This document shows positions 21,366 to 33,114 of a DNA stretch of 64,000 bases, piece after piece. The stretch is from Conoideocrella luteorostrata. Taxonomy: Eukaryota > Ascomycota > Sordariomycetes > Hypocreales > Clavicipitaceae. The translations under genes and the position numbers were made by a program. The stretch spans positions 1-64,000 of the forward strand of contig JASWJB010000117.1 in the NCBI GenBank assembly GCA_032433595.1. The letters are read 5' to 3'. The first letter of the stretch is position 1, and every line of letters starts with the position of its first letter. The notes beneath the pieces were generated by a model. It did no database searches and had not been told where the DNA came from. It saw nothing but the letters and a program-made list of their open reading frames with translations.

Positions 21366-23100
21366 ACGATGGAGGGTTAGCGGTGGCCCAAGAGGCCTGG
21401 GTTTTTGACATTGCACGGGAGGTACATTGATGCATATTGATAAGCACTTTTCCAGGAATAAAAGAACATGCTAAACACCCAGTTGGCTTAGTGGTACTGT
21501 TCAATACCAATTTATCAAATGGTTCATGTGCTTAGTTTACTAGTATTAAGTGCGGAAGGACAGCGTAATCTGGTCGCGGGAACAAAGTCAGAGTTATAAG
21601 TTATTAAGTTATTTCTTAATTAAGCTTATACAACTACTTAACAGTATTTGTCGACCCAAAAGGCACACCCAAACTGGCTTTAGTACCGGAATTTTAAGGC
21701 TTAAGGTCTAAGCTGCATAGCGAGTACACTATAAGAAGGGTGCACGGAGGCGTGGTTAAGCATTAAGCGAATACAAGGCTCTGAAAACTTATTAAGGCAT
21801 CTTATTATTAACGTAGGGCTATATTGCGAACGACGTATAAAAATTCTATTAGCTAGCAATTCGTTAATACTAAGGGGGCGGTTACGCACTATTGGAATTA
21901 ATGTGGCTATTAACGTTGCCTTTTGCCTTCTTATTTAAGCCTGTGTATAAAGTGTTTCCCTTCCGCTTAATATTATTTATTTTAATATAAATATATTTAG
22001 GCGAGCTTGTTTATTATAAATTTTTAGCTAGCTAGAGCTGCTAGAACTAGCACCACCACAACAGCGCTAAGACTAAATATAATAGTTGTGCATATATCCG
22101 CTCTGTATGCTATATATGCTTATTTTTCGAGCGACAGCTAGCTAATAAGTAGCAATTAGTTACCACGCCATCTAAATAAGGCTTGCGGCGTTAACTAACC
22201 GGGCGCCAGAAAGAAAACCCTATCTTTGGGGCCGCGTCTCCACTGCGCGTTCCCTGCTTTCTTATTCCCAATACCGTCAGGCCCAGTGGCAGCGGGCTGT
22301 GCATCCTGTTGGAACAATTAACCACTTAACTACTAGAGCAAAAGGGCAGGCCTACCGAATATTACTTATATTCAACGCGACACACGCCAGAGGAAGCGCT
22401 ACTACTGCAGTGACTTTGCTAACCTCCTGGTTATATGTACCTAATTTATATCCCGTTGTGCTTAGAAAGGCGCAACAGCAGTTTGTATGGCTAGAGTGGT
22501 ACCCTCTGTGTAGATTTGTTTTGTTTTATTAGTTAAGAAGCCGGTTAAATGGGAATCCCTGACCATAGTACAGCATGATTAATGACGTAATTAGCTCGAG
22601 CATCGAGGATATTTTCTCACGCTTGTTCTTGCTAATGTATGTTACAATAAGATCTTCTGCTCTTTAGTATTACTTGCCGGACACGCGATGTATTTACTTT
22701 CCGCTGCAGCCCTTCATTAAACGTAGATGTCTAATTTAAAAATATCACAGCCTATTATGTAGTGTTCTAGTGCCGCTGCAGGACGAAGAGAACGGGTTTT
22801 AGAAGTGCTTACGCACTAAAACACCAGCTACAGCAAATCTAGTTAATACTATCCGCATTTACCGAGAAGCTATTAATGTATTATGTGGGAAAAACTACGA
22901 TCTTACGTCGCCGCTTTTAGTCATCCTCGCCCCCCATGTTTCTGTTGACAATCCTCTCGCGGGAACTAAAGCCCCCCCGAGTGAGAGCGTCGAAACAAGA
23001 AACTTAGTCGTTTCAAAGTTGTAAGATGGCAGGTGCCAACTTGGTACGGGCAACGCTTTGTCTGTTCCATTTCTCATCATGTCCCCTGGACTTGCGCATG
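21366..23100. repeat. AT-rich, probably RIP-degraded repeat region
   Basis: From about 21540 to 22900 the DNA is dense in TTA, CTA and TAA triplets with few long frames, broken by short GC-normal islands (for example 22200-22270). This is the look of an old, mutated transposable element. No protein similarity can be recovered by eye and no terminal repeats were found. Confidence 0.5.
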
Positions 23101-25183
23101 TTCGTGTGAATTTGTTATCAATATAATTTCGTTACCTCCTGCTGGGTTCTTATGTGGCTGTGTGTCTGTGTCTGCTCAACCAATAATCTGACCTCAGCAT
23201 GAACACCACTTCTGCACCGGGAAGTGCAATACTCCGCTCTGTTCAAGCGGTCGAATGAAGAGGCTTGAAAGCTCCAAACTAGCGTGTTCGCAGACATTGT
23301 CGCGTATTGGAGGACCACCAGACCTCCTTCACGATGTGGGCGACAGGGAAACAATCTGTTTGTGCATGCTTAGGGGATTAAAATAAAATAGTTGTGTTCC
23401 TGCACCTCCTGGCTAATGTACGCTCGATAGGGTTTTTGTTTTGCGTGATCACCGCCAATCTCTATAATTTGAACAGGCCCTAGTTGTCAGGAGGTTTCTT
23501 TTAAATCCTCATCCAGGTTGTCAACTCGGAAAATTTTTTAACGTCTATTTCGTACCTTTGGTGCTGTTCTTGTTGCTTTACGCGCCTTGATGAGCAATTT
23601 GCAATAGTGGAAATCGGGGGAGATAGAAGGATTCAATTGATCAATTATCTGATGACTGACGATGATGAAAAATGATGGCTCTGAACCTTCCTTGAATGCG
23701 CTATAATCCAACTATTTATAGTGCTCTTCAGCACTCGTAAATCTCTCGATATCAAGATATCAAACTTCAATCCTGAAACCTCCTTATCAATAAAGACCTC
23801 ACAAGACTAGCTTTTTACGGCACTGATCATCCTGACAGAACCTATTCTCGTCTCAACAATTATCAGGCTGCGAATTCTCGCCCCAGGTGCTGGCTCCAGG
23901 TGCTGAAGACCTGATTTTTGAGGGCCGTGCTATTGCACTGGAAGGTACTTCGTGGCGAAGGGCTTCGGCCGATATGAACAAAACGATACCTTCACATACT
24001 TGAGTGTGAAAGGAAGCGAGATAGTGAGGGTCTTGCTTCCTAGGTTAAGGAAGACACTAGCCTAGATTTAGAACCTAGGCGTCTTGGCAGGTGTGGCTGT
24101 CAAAAAGTTCGCGTTATGTGCTGGACTGCCCTCTAGTACGACCAGGCACTGAGAGCCGCCATCGGCAAGTATCAACAATCACACAACTGCAATCATCCTA
24201 AGGGTTGATATCCCCATCTCACACCAAAGCTTAACTATCAACAAAGGCTGTCGATTTTTAGATGTGAGATTCACAAGTATAGAGTTGAGAGAACTGGTCT
24301 CAAGCAATCTAAGTCGACTCAAGGGACGCTTTGGCGCCTCTTAAACTGTTCACCTATACCACGTGATGTGTGCAGGCTTCTGAGCACTATCGTTTTCGCA
24401 TCCAAGCATTTCTGCGGCAAACAGGAGGTCGTCAGCACAGGGCACGCCGTTGTCTCGATGGGGATGGTGATCTTAGCAGGCCGTTGCTTGCGTTCGACCT
24501 GTATACTGAAAATGTCCAGATGAACGGCAGTCCACACAAGGGGCTGAACATAAAGGGGTGTCAATGTTGATGTTGATAGGAGCGAGGGCGACAGCGACAT
24601 GGTTTGACGTTTGCGGCCAGTGCGCTTGCGCTTTGTCGAGGGAGTTAATGCTTCTTTTCTTGACTTGGATCGGGTGATCATGATGATGGCCTTGGTTATG
24701 AGTTGTGAAGGAGAAGTATTGCTAGTTGTACCTAGAATAAGGTGCCATGAGATGCTTGAAATAACACGATAGAACACGCAGCAATGCGAGAGAACCTCAA
24801 GGATCCAAGGCTGTAGCTACTGATGGCTGTGTGTGATTAAAGCCTATCCTGTGATAGCCTTGGCCACCGCATGGAAGCATAAGGTTTCCGATACGAGCGG
24901 CTTGCTGCCGAAAAAGTCAAATAATCACTAATACATCACATCAGGTAGAGGGCCATAATAAACAAGCTGTACCCAGACTAAAAACAAGGCGCCCTAGGCG
25001 CCTGTAGCTACAGAGGCTGTAGATTTATTGTCACGTCTGATACGTTTTGTGCTGCTCGTCGCCGCCAAACCAGGCAGGCGCTGCACAATGCATGTCTGGC
25101 AAGGTCACAATAAACGTGGTTATCGCGAAGAGGTTTGTTCTTCTGAGAAAGCCCTGATCGCAATATGTGGTGGTGTCTAACAC
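23101..25183. other. Gene-free stretch
   Basis: A minus-strand frame at 24319-24777 is Lys/Arg/Thr/Ser-rich (SKSRKEALTPSTKRKRTGRK) but has no domain and no codon support. The rest holds only short frames. Confidence 0.45.
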
Positions 25184-25383
25184 TGTGGGTTGCACAGGGT
25201 TGTGCAATGATCTAGATCATCGGCTTCAAATGCAATATATTCAATAATAGTCGGGTCTATCTAAGAGGGGAAAAACAAGTCAAGATATGATGCCTACGAT
25301 ACCCGTATAAATAGGGTGGCCGAAAGGTGACCACGTGACGATATCCGTGCTCTTGTTGTGTGCTTGGCGGCGAGATTCCAACA
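25184..25383 (-). mobile_element. Solo LTR with perfect target duplication
   Basis: A 200-bp copy of the same LTR as 14429-14634. On the minus strand it starts TGTTGGAATCTCGCCG and ends CCCTGTGCAACCCACA. The exact duplication AACAC flanks it (25179-25183 and 25384-25388). The TATA region CCCGTATAAATAGGG and the CACGTG-containing segment are kept, and there is little mutation, so this is a younger copy than 8281. Confidence 0.93.
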
Positions 25384-25388
25384 AACAC

Positions 25389-26426
25389 CTTATAATAACC
25401 ACGTAGTCCCGCACAAAGCACATCAATCTGGATCATGGAACTATTAGTGGTTGCGATAGCGAGCATTGCTCCATTGTGACTGAGAGCACGTATTACGATG
25501 CACGTCAAGGACTACTAGTTAAAGTTTATCAAAGCTATCGCGAAGGCCCTCTAGGATCATAGCTTTAAGAGAGAAAGGGGATGAGAAAAAGAAGCAATCG
25601 ACATATAATTGGAAACATTAATACATCTAGGAGGAAATCTCCCGCTTATCCTTGTCCTACCTGACATGCCTAAGGTGCCGTCCATCTCACACTATGCAGA
25701 TGCTCCACGGCTGACCACCTTCGTTGCTTTCCCTGCATGGTGACCTTTCTTGCCAGCTCGTGGTCCTTCTTGCCATCAATCTCTGGTCCGAAATCTTATC
25801 ACTATCATGCCCAATAGTTTAAATGATATTGGTAGGAAACCATGTTGGGTGAAGTCCTCGTGATGCGCACGAGGGAGACCGGCCATGCCGTTGGGTGTCT
25901 AATGGCTTCTTTCATCCTTTGTTTTCAGCCTCCCTCGCAGTTGTTCCAGACATCCCAAAGTCCCTAAATCATTTGTCGGCTAGACTACTCTCTGAGACCT
26001 GAGATGAAATCTAGTCATCGCTAAAGGTCTCTTGCCGGTAAGCTAACGAGGGAATAAGTAGAAAATGATTCGTGCTAAGAATATCAGCGTCATGTCGTCC
26101 CGAAGGAGATAGTCAGATTTAACGCATCCACGAAAATCGCGTGGTGTGTTTCTTCAGGTTCGCCCATGCGTTGACATGCTAGTTGGCAGATTTTCCGAAG
26201 GCTATTACGTGCTGGAGTTATGGAATACATTAGCGCAACCCCGAGCTGGTTGGAAACTAAGGCTAGAACAAAGTGTCGAGGTTGCGTAGAGACAAAATAA
26301 ATGATTCTCTGAGTATTTTCTTCCTTCATATACACAGTCAGGTCCTGCGCACCTTTTATACTAGACAATGAGCAAAAATATACGGAACAGTCTCAACTCG
26401 TACTATTTAACAGGTCCGCCGCCGAT
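25389..26426. other. Gene-free stretch
   Basis: Only short frames. Serves as the 3' flank of the minus-strand GH25 gene. Nothing supported. Confidence 0.5.
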
Positions 26427-27166
26427 TTAACCAGTTGCCAGCTTCTTTAATTCGTTAATATCACCATTAAAGATGTCAGAGTCACCACCCCAAGGACTTT
26501 TATCACTATTCTGCCAAATAGTCTGAAACGGCCAACCTCCAGGAATCGGCTGCGGAGAGGAAGCATATCTCGCCAGCACCAGCGGACACTTGTCCTTGAA
26601 CGCCTTGCTATTACCAGTGCAAGTAGACCACCACGATGGATTAAAGTACAGCATGGGGTACCTTGTCGTCTTCTTGTGGTAAGTGTCGACAAATTCGGAA
26701 ATCCAGCTCACCATGGCGGACTGCGACAGCCCCCAGCACTGAGGGTGGCCCTTTTCAGACTCAAGATCAACCATGCCAGGAAGGGTGATGCCGTCTTTAG
26801 ACCAGCCGCCGCCGTGGGCGGCAAAATAATTGGCTTCAGCGGAAGCCGCATTTTGGCCTGGATGGGCAAAGTGGTAGGCTCCGCGGATGAGTTTGGCTTT
26901 GGTGGCGCCGTTGTAGTGCGTGGTGAAGCTTGGATCCTTGTAGGTGAGGCCTTCGGTAGCCTAGATTTGAACCGTTAGTATTATTGCGGGTTGGAGAAGT
27001 GGAGTTAAGGAGGTACCTTGATTATAACGAAGCGAGCGCCGTCTGCGTAGGCTTTGCCATAGTTGACATTGGGTTGGTAGTGCGAGATGTCGAAACCCTT
27101 GACGGCAGCGGCTGCTGAGCCGGCGAGGGCGACGAAACCGAGAGAAATGGCTCCAAAGGTCTTCAT
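26427..27166 (-). CDS. Secreted GH25 muramidase (Chalaropsis-type lysozyme)
   Basis: Two exons, 27166-27017 and 26960-26427, give 227 aa. The N-terminus is a signal peptide (MKTFGAISLG..ALAGSAAAA), with the mature enzyme starting near VKGFDISHYQ. GH25 enzymes hydrolyse the beta-1,4 bond of peptidoglycan, some including O-acetylated forms. Family landmarks are the Asp of FDISHYQP, RFVIIKATEG, the AYHFAHP segment and the catalytic Asp-x-Glu of GMVDLES. The aromatic YFNPSWWS and LARYASSPQP strands and IWQNSD near the C-terminus are typical. The length is that of the catalytic domain alone. Likely function is lysis of competing or prey bacteria outside the cell. A 56-bp intron splits IIK from ATEG. 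Confidence 0.93.
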
Positions 27167-28185
27167 GTTGGAGAAGAAGTCTTGTGTGGGTTGCTACTGG
27201 AGGAATGGAGAAACGTGTTCTTACATGCTGGGTTTATATATTTGTCGAGATTGCGTCGCTTCGGACGTGGAGATCCTCAAATAGTAAGATGTCTACATTT
27301 GAGTCGAATTACTCCGGTTGCGCCTACTGTGGAGATAGCAGGCTGGCCGCTCGTGGGACAAGTTCCCTCGAGGCTTGGTATTGAGAAGATTGCAGAAAAT
27401 CGATGTAGCATTCGGAGCCATTGTCGTAAGCAGTGCATGCACTATCCTATCAGGGACAAGTGTGAATGGATCTCAATGGAAACGCCGCGCCACTTGGTTA
27501 CCAGTCGCCCGTGGCTAAACCCTGTCTCCGCTGCCCACCGTATTACGTCGTCCTGGCGAAGGGCAGTGGCGCTGGAGCATCCTGTTCTAGGTAGCTTTCT
27601 AGACCGAGGCGTGGTAGTTTCCGAATTGGCGCTATAATGCCGCTATTTCACGGGTTTACTACAGGCGAGTTATACGATTCGGCGGCGGGAAGTTGCGGTC
27701 GCTCTGCATTCTCGATTCGGCGGCAACAAGTCAGCGGCTGATATTAGCTCCTCCCAAGCCCTGCACATCGTTGCCGTGTTGGGAGTCGCGAATCGGACCT
27801 CGTGGTCCAGCTTGGCAATCTAGGTGGCGCATTCCACAGTCAGACAACGAACAACTAGTTTTCCAGGGAAGAAGAATTCGAGGCGGAACGGAGTTTCTTC
27901 GCTATGCAGATGGCTTCTGTGGCAATTCCACCAACCACATCTTGCGGGTTCGTAGGACACTACCTATCACGAGCATACATGGAAACGTGGAGACGCCGTT
28001 GACAGGGTGGCTGATTGATGCCAAGGCAGAGAGTGCGCCACCCCCCCGGCAGATGCTGCTGGGTTTCTCGAAAGTGTACTGAAATACAAGAGCCCGGGGT
28101 AATCTTGAGTAGGGTCTTACAATCTGTAGCTTAAAATAGTGTCAAGTTCGGAGTTGAAGGAAAGGCCGCAGTTTGAGCCCAGCAA
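27167..28185. other. Intergenic upstream of the GH25 gene
   Basis: The plus-strand frames at 27182-27637 and 27693-28082 are open but domainless and have no good start context. A TATA-like ATATATTTG lies near 27235, about 70 bp upstream of the GH25 start on that strand's 5' side. No gene is supported. Confidence 0.45.
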
Positions 28186-28445
28186 GCGGGGGACAGTTTA
28201 ACTGAGCCATCGAGGTGGCCTGAACTCCGCAAGAGATAATGCCTCAGCGACCAAAAACAAGATTAAAAAAAAAACAAATAAATAAAAAATAAATAAAAAA
28301 TACCTAACTATTATATAGCTTAGATAGCTATTTAGGTAATAGATTTTATTAATAACAAGCTTTAATTGCATCTGTGGTGGGCGTTCGAACCGAAAGGGTC
28401 AATTGGACAATGTGGACGAAATGGCTCAGTTAAACTGTCCCCCGC
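28186..28445. mobile_element. 260-bp MITE with perfect 25-bp terminal inverted repeats
   Basis: Left end GCGGGGGACAGTTTAACTGA(GCCAT) at 28186-28210 is the exact reverse complement of the right end at 28421-28445. The interior is AT-rich with an A-rich stretch (28263-28300) and no coding capacity. Flanks (AGCAA / ATGCC) show no clear target duplication, so the superfamily is unassigned. A non-autonomous DNA transposon is the simplest reading. Confidence 0.8.
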
Positions 28446-28805
28446 ATGCCCAGGTCTGGGACACACGCCTCGGTATTTTCCCTCGGTAAGACAAGAAGCG
28501 CACTGGCTCGGGAGACAAGCCTAATTGAGGCAAATGCGAATATGCTGCTAATTACCATTGATTGTTCGGCAAAGCTTTGGATAGCAATTGCTCACAATTC
28601 ACAGCATGCATGCAAGTCGGTATAAGTAGTTTCCTGGTCTAATGTATATAGAGTCTCAAATTAGCGCAGTTGATCCAGCCATGCCCATCTACCAACAAGG
28701 TGTCCGCAAACGAGAGACAGCGTAATCATTCCAACATGGGCATTTCCATTGCCTTTCCATATGTATCCATCACAGAACTTCCATCCATCAGATTAAGCCC
28801 GCAAG
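28446..28805. other. 3' flank of the AAA+ gene
   Basis: No gene. The frame at 28670-28912 is a shadow overlapping the AAA+ C-terminus. Confidence 0.5.
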
Positions 28806-31024
28806 TTAAAGGGAATGCCCCGCTACCCGCAACACAGTTCTCAAATGCCCAGCGTCCAGTCTCTCCTTCCGATGAAATGCCAACAAATTCGCCGCCTTTA
28901 CCATGTTCTTGATCACTCTGCCGTTCAAATCCAACTTACTCAATTCCGCAATCTCCACATCCCCCACATTATGTGCACCGTTGCCCTTCGTCTTGCGATC
29001 CAAACTGACGGATCGTCCCAAAAATGCTTTCCACACCTTTGCCCTCGCGTCCTGATCTAGAGGCCCATACTCTATGGTGATGTGGATACGGCTATGGAAC
29101 GCCGGGTCCATCTGCTTGATTCTGTTGGTGGTCAGGAACAAGATGCCCTCGTAGTATTCGAGCATTCTCAAAAAAATAGCGACGATCCTATTACGCTCCA
29201 AACTCTCCGAAGTTCTCTCCTCGAGGAACACATCGCACTCATCCAGGAGGAGAACTGCGTTCCAGTTTGACACCATCTTAAGGATGCTGCCGAGGCTGTT
29301 TTCTACGCTATACGCGTCGTTGCCTAGATCGCCTGCGCTCATAGAGTAGATGGGCACGCGCATCTGCTCGGCAACAGATTCGGCAGTCAGGGTCTTTCCA
29401 ATGCCTGGGCCGCCGCAGAGGAGCATGATAATACCTTTGCCTTTACCAGTGATGACGTCGTCGAAGGCGTCTTTATACTTGGCCTGGGCCTCGGCAAATG
29501 CGAGGATGAGTTCCTTCTTCTCGGCGGGCATAACGAGGGAACTGAATGCTTTGGTGTCAAATTCAACGTCTGTGACGTCGTCCAGGAAGAATTCCATCCA
29601 GCGTTTGGTGCCGAGGGAGTAGCCGCGGACGATAGGGCTCGTGAAGATGAGTTGCTCCTCGGTAAGGGGAGTCACCTCATTTTCTTCATTTTGGGTACTG
29701 GATGAGTCGTAGCTGTTGCAGCTGTATCTGTCGGATTCGTCGTTGTCAGAGTCGTATCCATTTCCTTCGTCGTTGTTGTCAGGATGGAGGGCATCAAGCC
29801 AGATACGGTGATCAGGATTGTATTTTTCCCAGTTGGCGCAGTCGACAACTATACGGCTTTGGATATTCTCGCGACATGTCTTTTCAGTGTCTGCTTCAGG
29901 GTGATACAATGCCACGCCTTCGTACTGCCTGTAGTGGTATCCAGCAAGGCTCTCAAAACGCCTGCCCCGTTCCCTCAGCATCTCTTTGACCGCTTCCGAG
30001 CTGTGGTGGTATTCGAGAGGGTAGCAGGGCAAACAAGTGAAGTTCTCAAACCCTAGAAAGCCCGGGACTTGCATGGTCACCGAATTCCAGCCCATCTTCA
30101 CGCCATCCCACTCGATAATCCGGCAATCGAGGTTATACGCCGGTCCGCAGTTGGTTCTGACATAATGACCGCGCTTAAACAGCGCGGCTACAGGCTTCCC
30201 TTCTTTGTGACCATATATGATGCACTCAGGTGGAAGAATCGTCCACAAGTGCTCAAATGAAACGAACTTGTTCTTGAGGTAATCCTTGCGAAGGTTGATC
30301 AATTCTCCGAGCTCCTCTTTCATGATATCGTACAGAAGACCCAAATGTTCCTTTGTCGTGGGATCCGGATATTCAGCATTTCTTGCTGCTTCGAATTTCT
30401 CCCAGCGGTGAAGGAAGCACTCGAAGGGTGCTTTGAGTTTGAGGCGGGACAGATTGGTCGTAATGCCTGGGTAGTTGTGCAGCACATCTGCCAGCACTAC
30501 TTTCAAATGCGGAGACTGGATGATGATGCTATCAATCTCAAGATTCTTGGTATAATCGGCATCTCTGGGTTTCTCTGATGTTGCACCCGTTTAGTGTACT
30601 TGTTCATGGTGGGTTTATGGAAAGGGGTTCCGCCCGACTTACGTTTCCGCACAATAATGGCGAACTTCTGTGTCTCTTCCCCTTCAGCAGCCTCTTCGAA
30701 ATCAGCAGGTTTCTTATCGGACCATGACTTATTACCGCGGTCATCGAACTTTGCGTAGAGAATTTTGCTCTCCGAGACCATGCCCTTGAGATGGACTTCT
30801 TTCTTTGCGCTCTCGTCGGCACCATCTTTGCTGGAGCCGGCATCGCCAGCACCATCCTTCTCCGGATCTTCCGCCTCGGCCGCTGGCTCTGTTTCCGAGG
30901 GAGTGAGAATGGCCGTGAAAGTGGAATCATCGTCACTCCTGTCGAGCTCCGCCATGGCGGTGCTCGACAAGTGTTCTGGACTTGGTTGTGAAGTGCACAT
31001 GGTAGAACAACGTTGAGGGGGCAT
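28806..31024 (-). CDS. Fungal AAA+ ATPase with N-terminal DUF7025-like region
   Basis: Two exons, 31024-30643 and 30574-28806, join in phase (branch site ACTAAAC) to 716 aa. The first about 110 residues are acidic and low complexity (PAAEAEDPEKDGAG). The middle (KVVLADVLHNYPG, FECFLHRWEKFE, LWTILPPECIIYG, GWNSVTMQVPGF) matches the conserved region that precedes the ATPase in this fungal family. An acidic linker (DNDESDRYSCNSYDSSS) precedes one AAA+ module: Walker A GGPGIGKT, Walker B AVLLLDECDVFLEE, sensor 1 LFLTTNRI, and Arg of FHSRIHITIEY in the arginine-finger region. Cellular role unknown; relatives are often found as accessory ATPases. Alternative starts are Met9 or the internal MAELD. 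The strong Walker motifs make it an active ATPase candidate. Confidence 0.9.
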
Positions 31025-33114
31025 GCAAATAGAGACGAGCTATCGGATGATATAGCGGAAGAATGAAGAGTCAAGTTTTGGGACTCAGCGCACTTTGGAA
31101 AACGTATATTATATATATATTATCGATTTATACGGTGTGCCGCGTGAATGCACGTACGACGATCCCGAGCATGCAGTTGGAGTCATAACAAGGCGGAGCT
31201 TGTCTGCCTAATTCTCGCACAGCCCGCCCGGCCTATTGCTCACGCCGAAAACCCACTCATCGACATCATGAAAGGAGAAGCTAGCCAGTCAGCATCTGCA
31301 GGGAGGACTGGGTCGTGTAACGGCGCTTCTTTCTGGTCGGGCAAACAATCGTCGCCTCTTGCATTGCCTCGCGTGTCGAAACTTGATAGGGGGGAACGTA
31401 CTGCGCTTCACCACCGGCGGCAGCCTACTTACTCAATGCCTGGGGAGGGCCCACCCGCACGGCCCAGGCAGGCAACCTCTACTTCGTTGGAATTGTGGGT
31501 CTGGCGCTTGGGAGACAGTCCCTGCCACACAGCCTAGAGTCACTCCTCCAGATTTGACACCGATTGAGCTACTCCCACAACCAAACTATTTTGATGGATA
31601 GGTCTTGCCGTATCATTTCCCGTACTGTACTGGCTTGCAACTATCTGGGCTCCTACAAAATACTAAGTACTCCGCACGTTGCTACTACTGCCGCAATTCA
31701 CGTAGCACGAGGACCCTTGGATTTCACCCACCTTGGGCTCCCAAGCTTGCTTGCCTACATGTCCTATTTGTAATGGTAGAGCCTTCGCCTGGCGGGAATT
31801 CTTAGCGCCAAAGTAAGTATGCCACAATTATTACCCAAGAGATACGGAGTAAACCACCACGAATCCTACTCACGGCCCCTGCCATGCATCGCAGCCCCCC
31901 CTCCTCAAGCGGTTGCTCCCATCTCCCGTCTAAAACGAGTGCCCAAATCGTCGTGGCGCCTTTCTCTAGCCCATACTCTGTACTATAATGGCTTGTGTAT
32001 ATCTGTCCAGGTTTCTTCCACAAGCTATAGCAGTAATGCAATGCCCCGGTCTCCCCTCATCGGCGACGTAGATTGCGCCGCCAATTACGGCGATTACCCA
32101 GAGTCCACCGTGGTGGATGGGCATATTTGCGGCGACATCCAGCCAGCCCATACCTCTAGAATTGAGATGCTGGGCTGGGCTGCCACGAAATCAATCAACG
32201 ACTGAGCAGTCACAGCCATCCCGGCCAGGCTGAATGACTAAGGACCAGGGAACAGGATGGGCGTATTCTTGTCTTCATGAAACAGCATTGTTGTGAGAGA
32301 GTGGGCGCCCAGCGAAGGGATGGAAGTCTCCCAGGACAATGCGATGGTGGGGCTGCGCAACGTGGGCCGCGAAATGGGCCTGGGGCGTGACAGTAAATTC
32401 GGAGAGTGCTGCACGGAGGCTTACGCTTTCCAGCCCAGCCATCATGTGATTTTAGCTTTTCGCTTTTCAAGCACAAAGTCACGGATCTCCAGCTCCAGTG
32501 GGTGCTTTCTGGCCGTTAGAAGAGCCCTGGAGATGGTGCTGTACGAATTGGCCCACCGTTAAAGATTCGAAGGCATCGCCAAATAGTTCCCTGCGTGCAG
32601 TGTTGTTGTTGTCAGCCGTAACCCTTCCTGCCAGGAGATGACGATGAACACTCGTGTAAATACCTGCTTCGGGGATGGCGAGTAACTAACTAGCCAATCA
32701 CTGTATTTCCGAGCCGTCTCGTAGCCATGAACATAAGCATGAGCGGACAGATTACATTGCTTTGTCTCTGATCCAGCATCGCCTGCCAACTTTTCTTTGC
32801 CCACCATCCACTGCTCAGTGCGCTCTCCAGATTGTTTGAAGATTGGTCGACAAGTCTTGGAGGGAATCATCGGCATGCTGTCAGCAGAGCACAGGTACGG
32901 AGCGCATGTCCGAACAATGCCTATTTACTCGCGTAGTATAATGTCACAAGCTCGACGGTGCCATTCGTAGGGCTATCCATCATCAAATAAATATTTTCTA
33001 AACACAAAGCCTATGCTAACTCACAAATAGTCCACAAATACGCCCCTGGCTATGCAAATGCAATATTGTACAAAATCCGATACACATGAGTCTCATCAAA
33101 CGTCCTTCAGCTAT
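31025..33114. other. Intergenic, no gene recognised
   Basis: A (TA)n run lies near 31110-31125 and one TACGGAGTA 9-mer at 31843-31851. Several overlapping frames lack domains. The sequence near 31820-32560 has moderately long frames on both strands but no recognisable product. Confidence 0.5.

Noticed and set aside
24319..24777. A 152-aa basic protein on the minus strand
   Set aside because: Low-complexity Lys/Arg/Ser/Thr composition, no domain, and no splice or start context that favours a gene.
31148..32560. A gene in the run of medium-length frames between the AAA+ and PAF-AH genes
   Set aside because: Frames overlap on both strands with no domain and no consistent exon structure.
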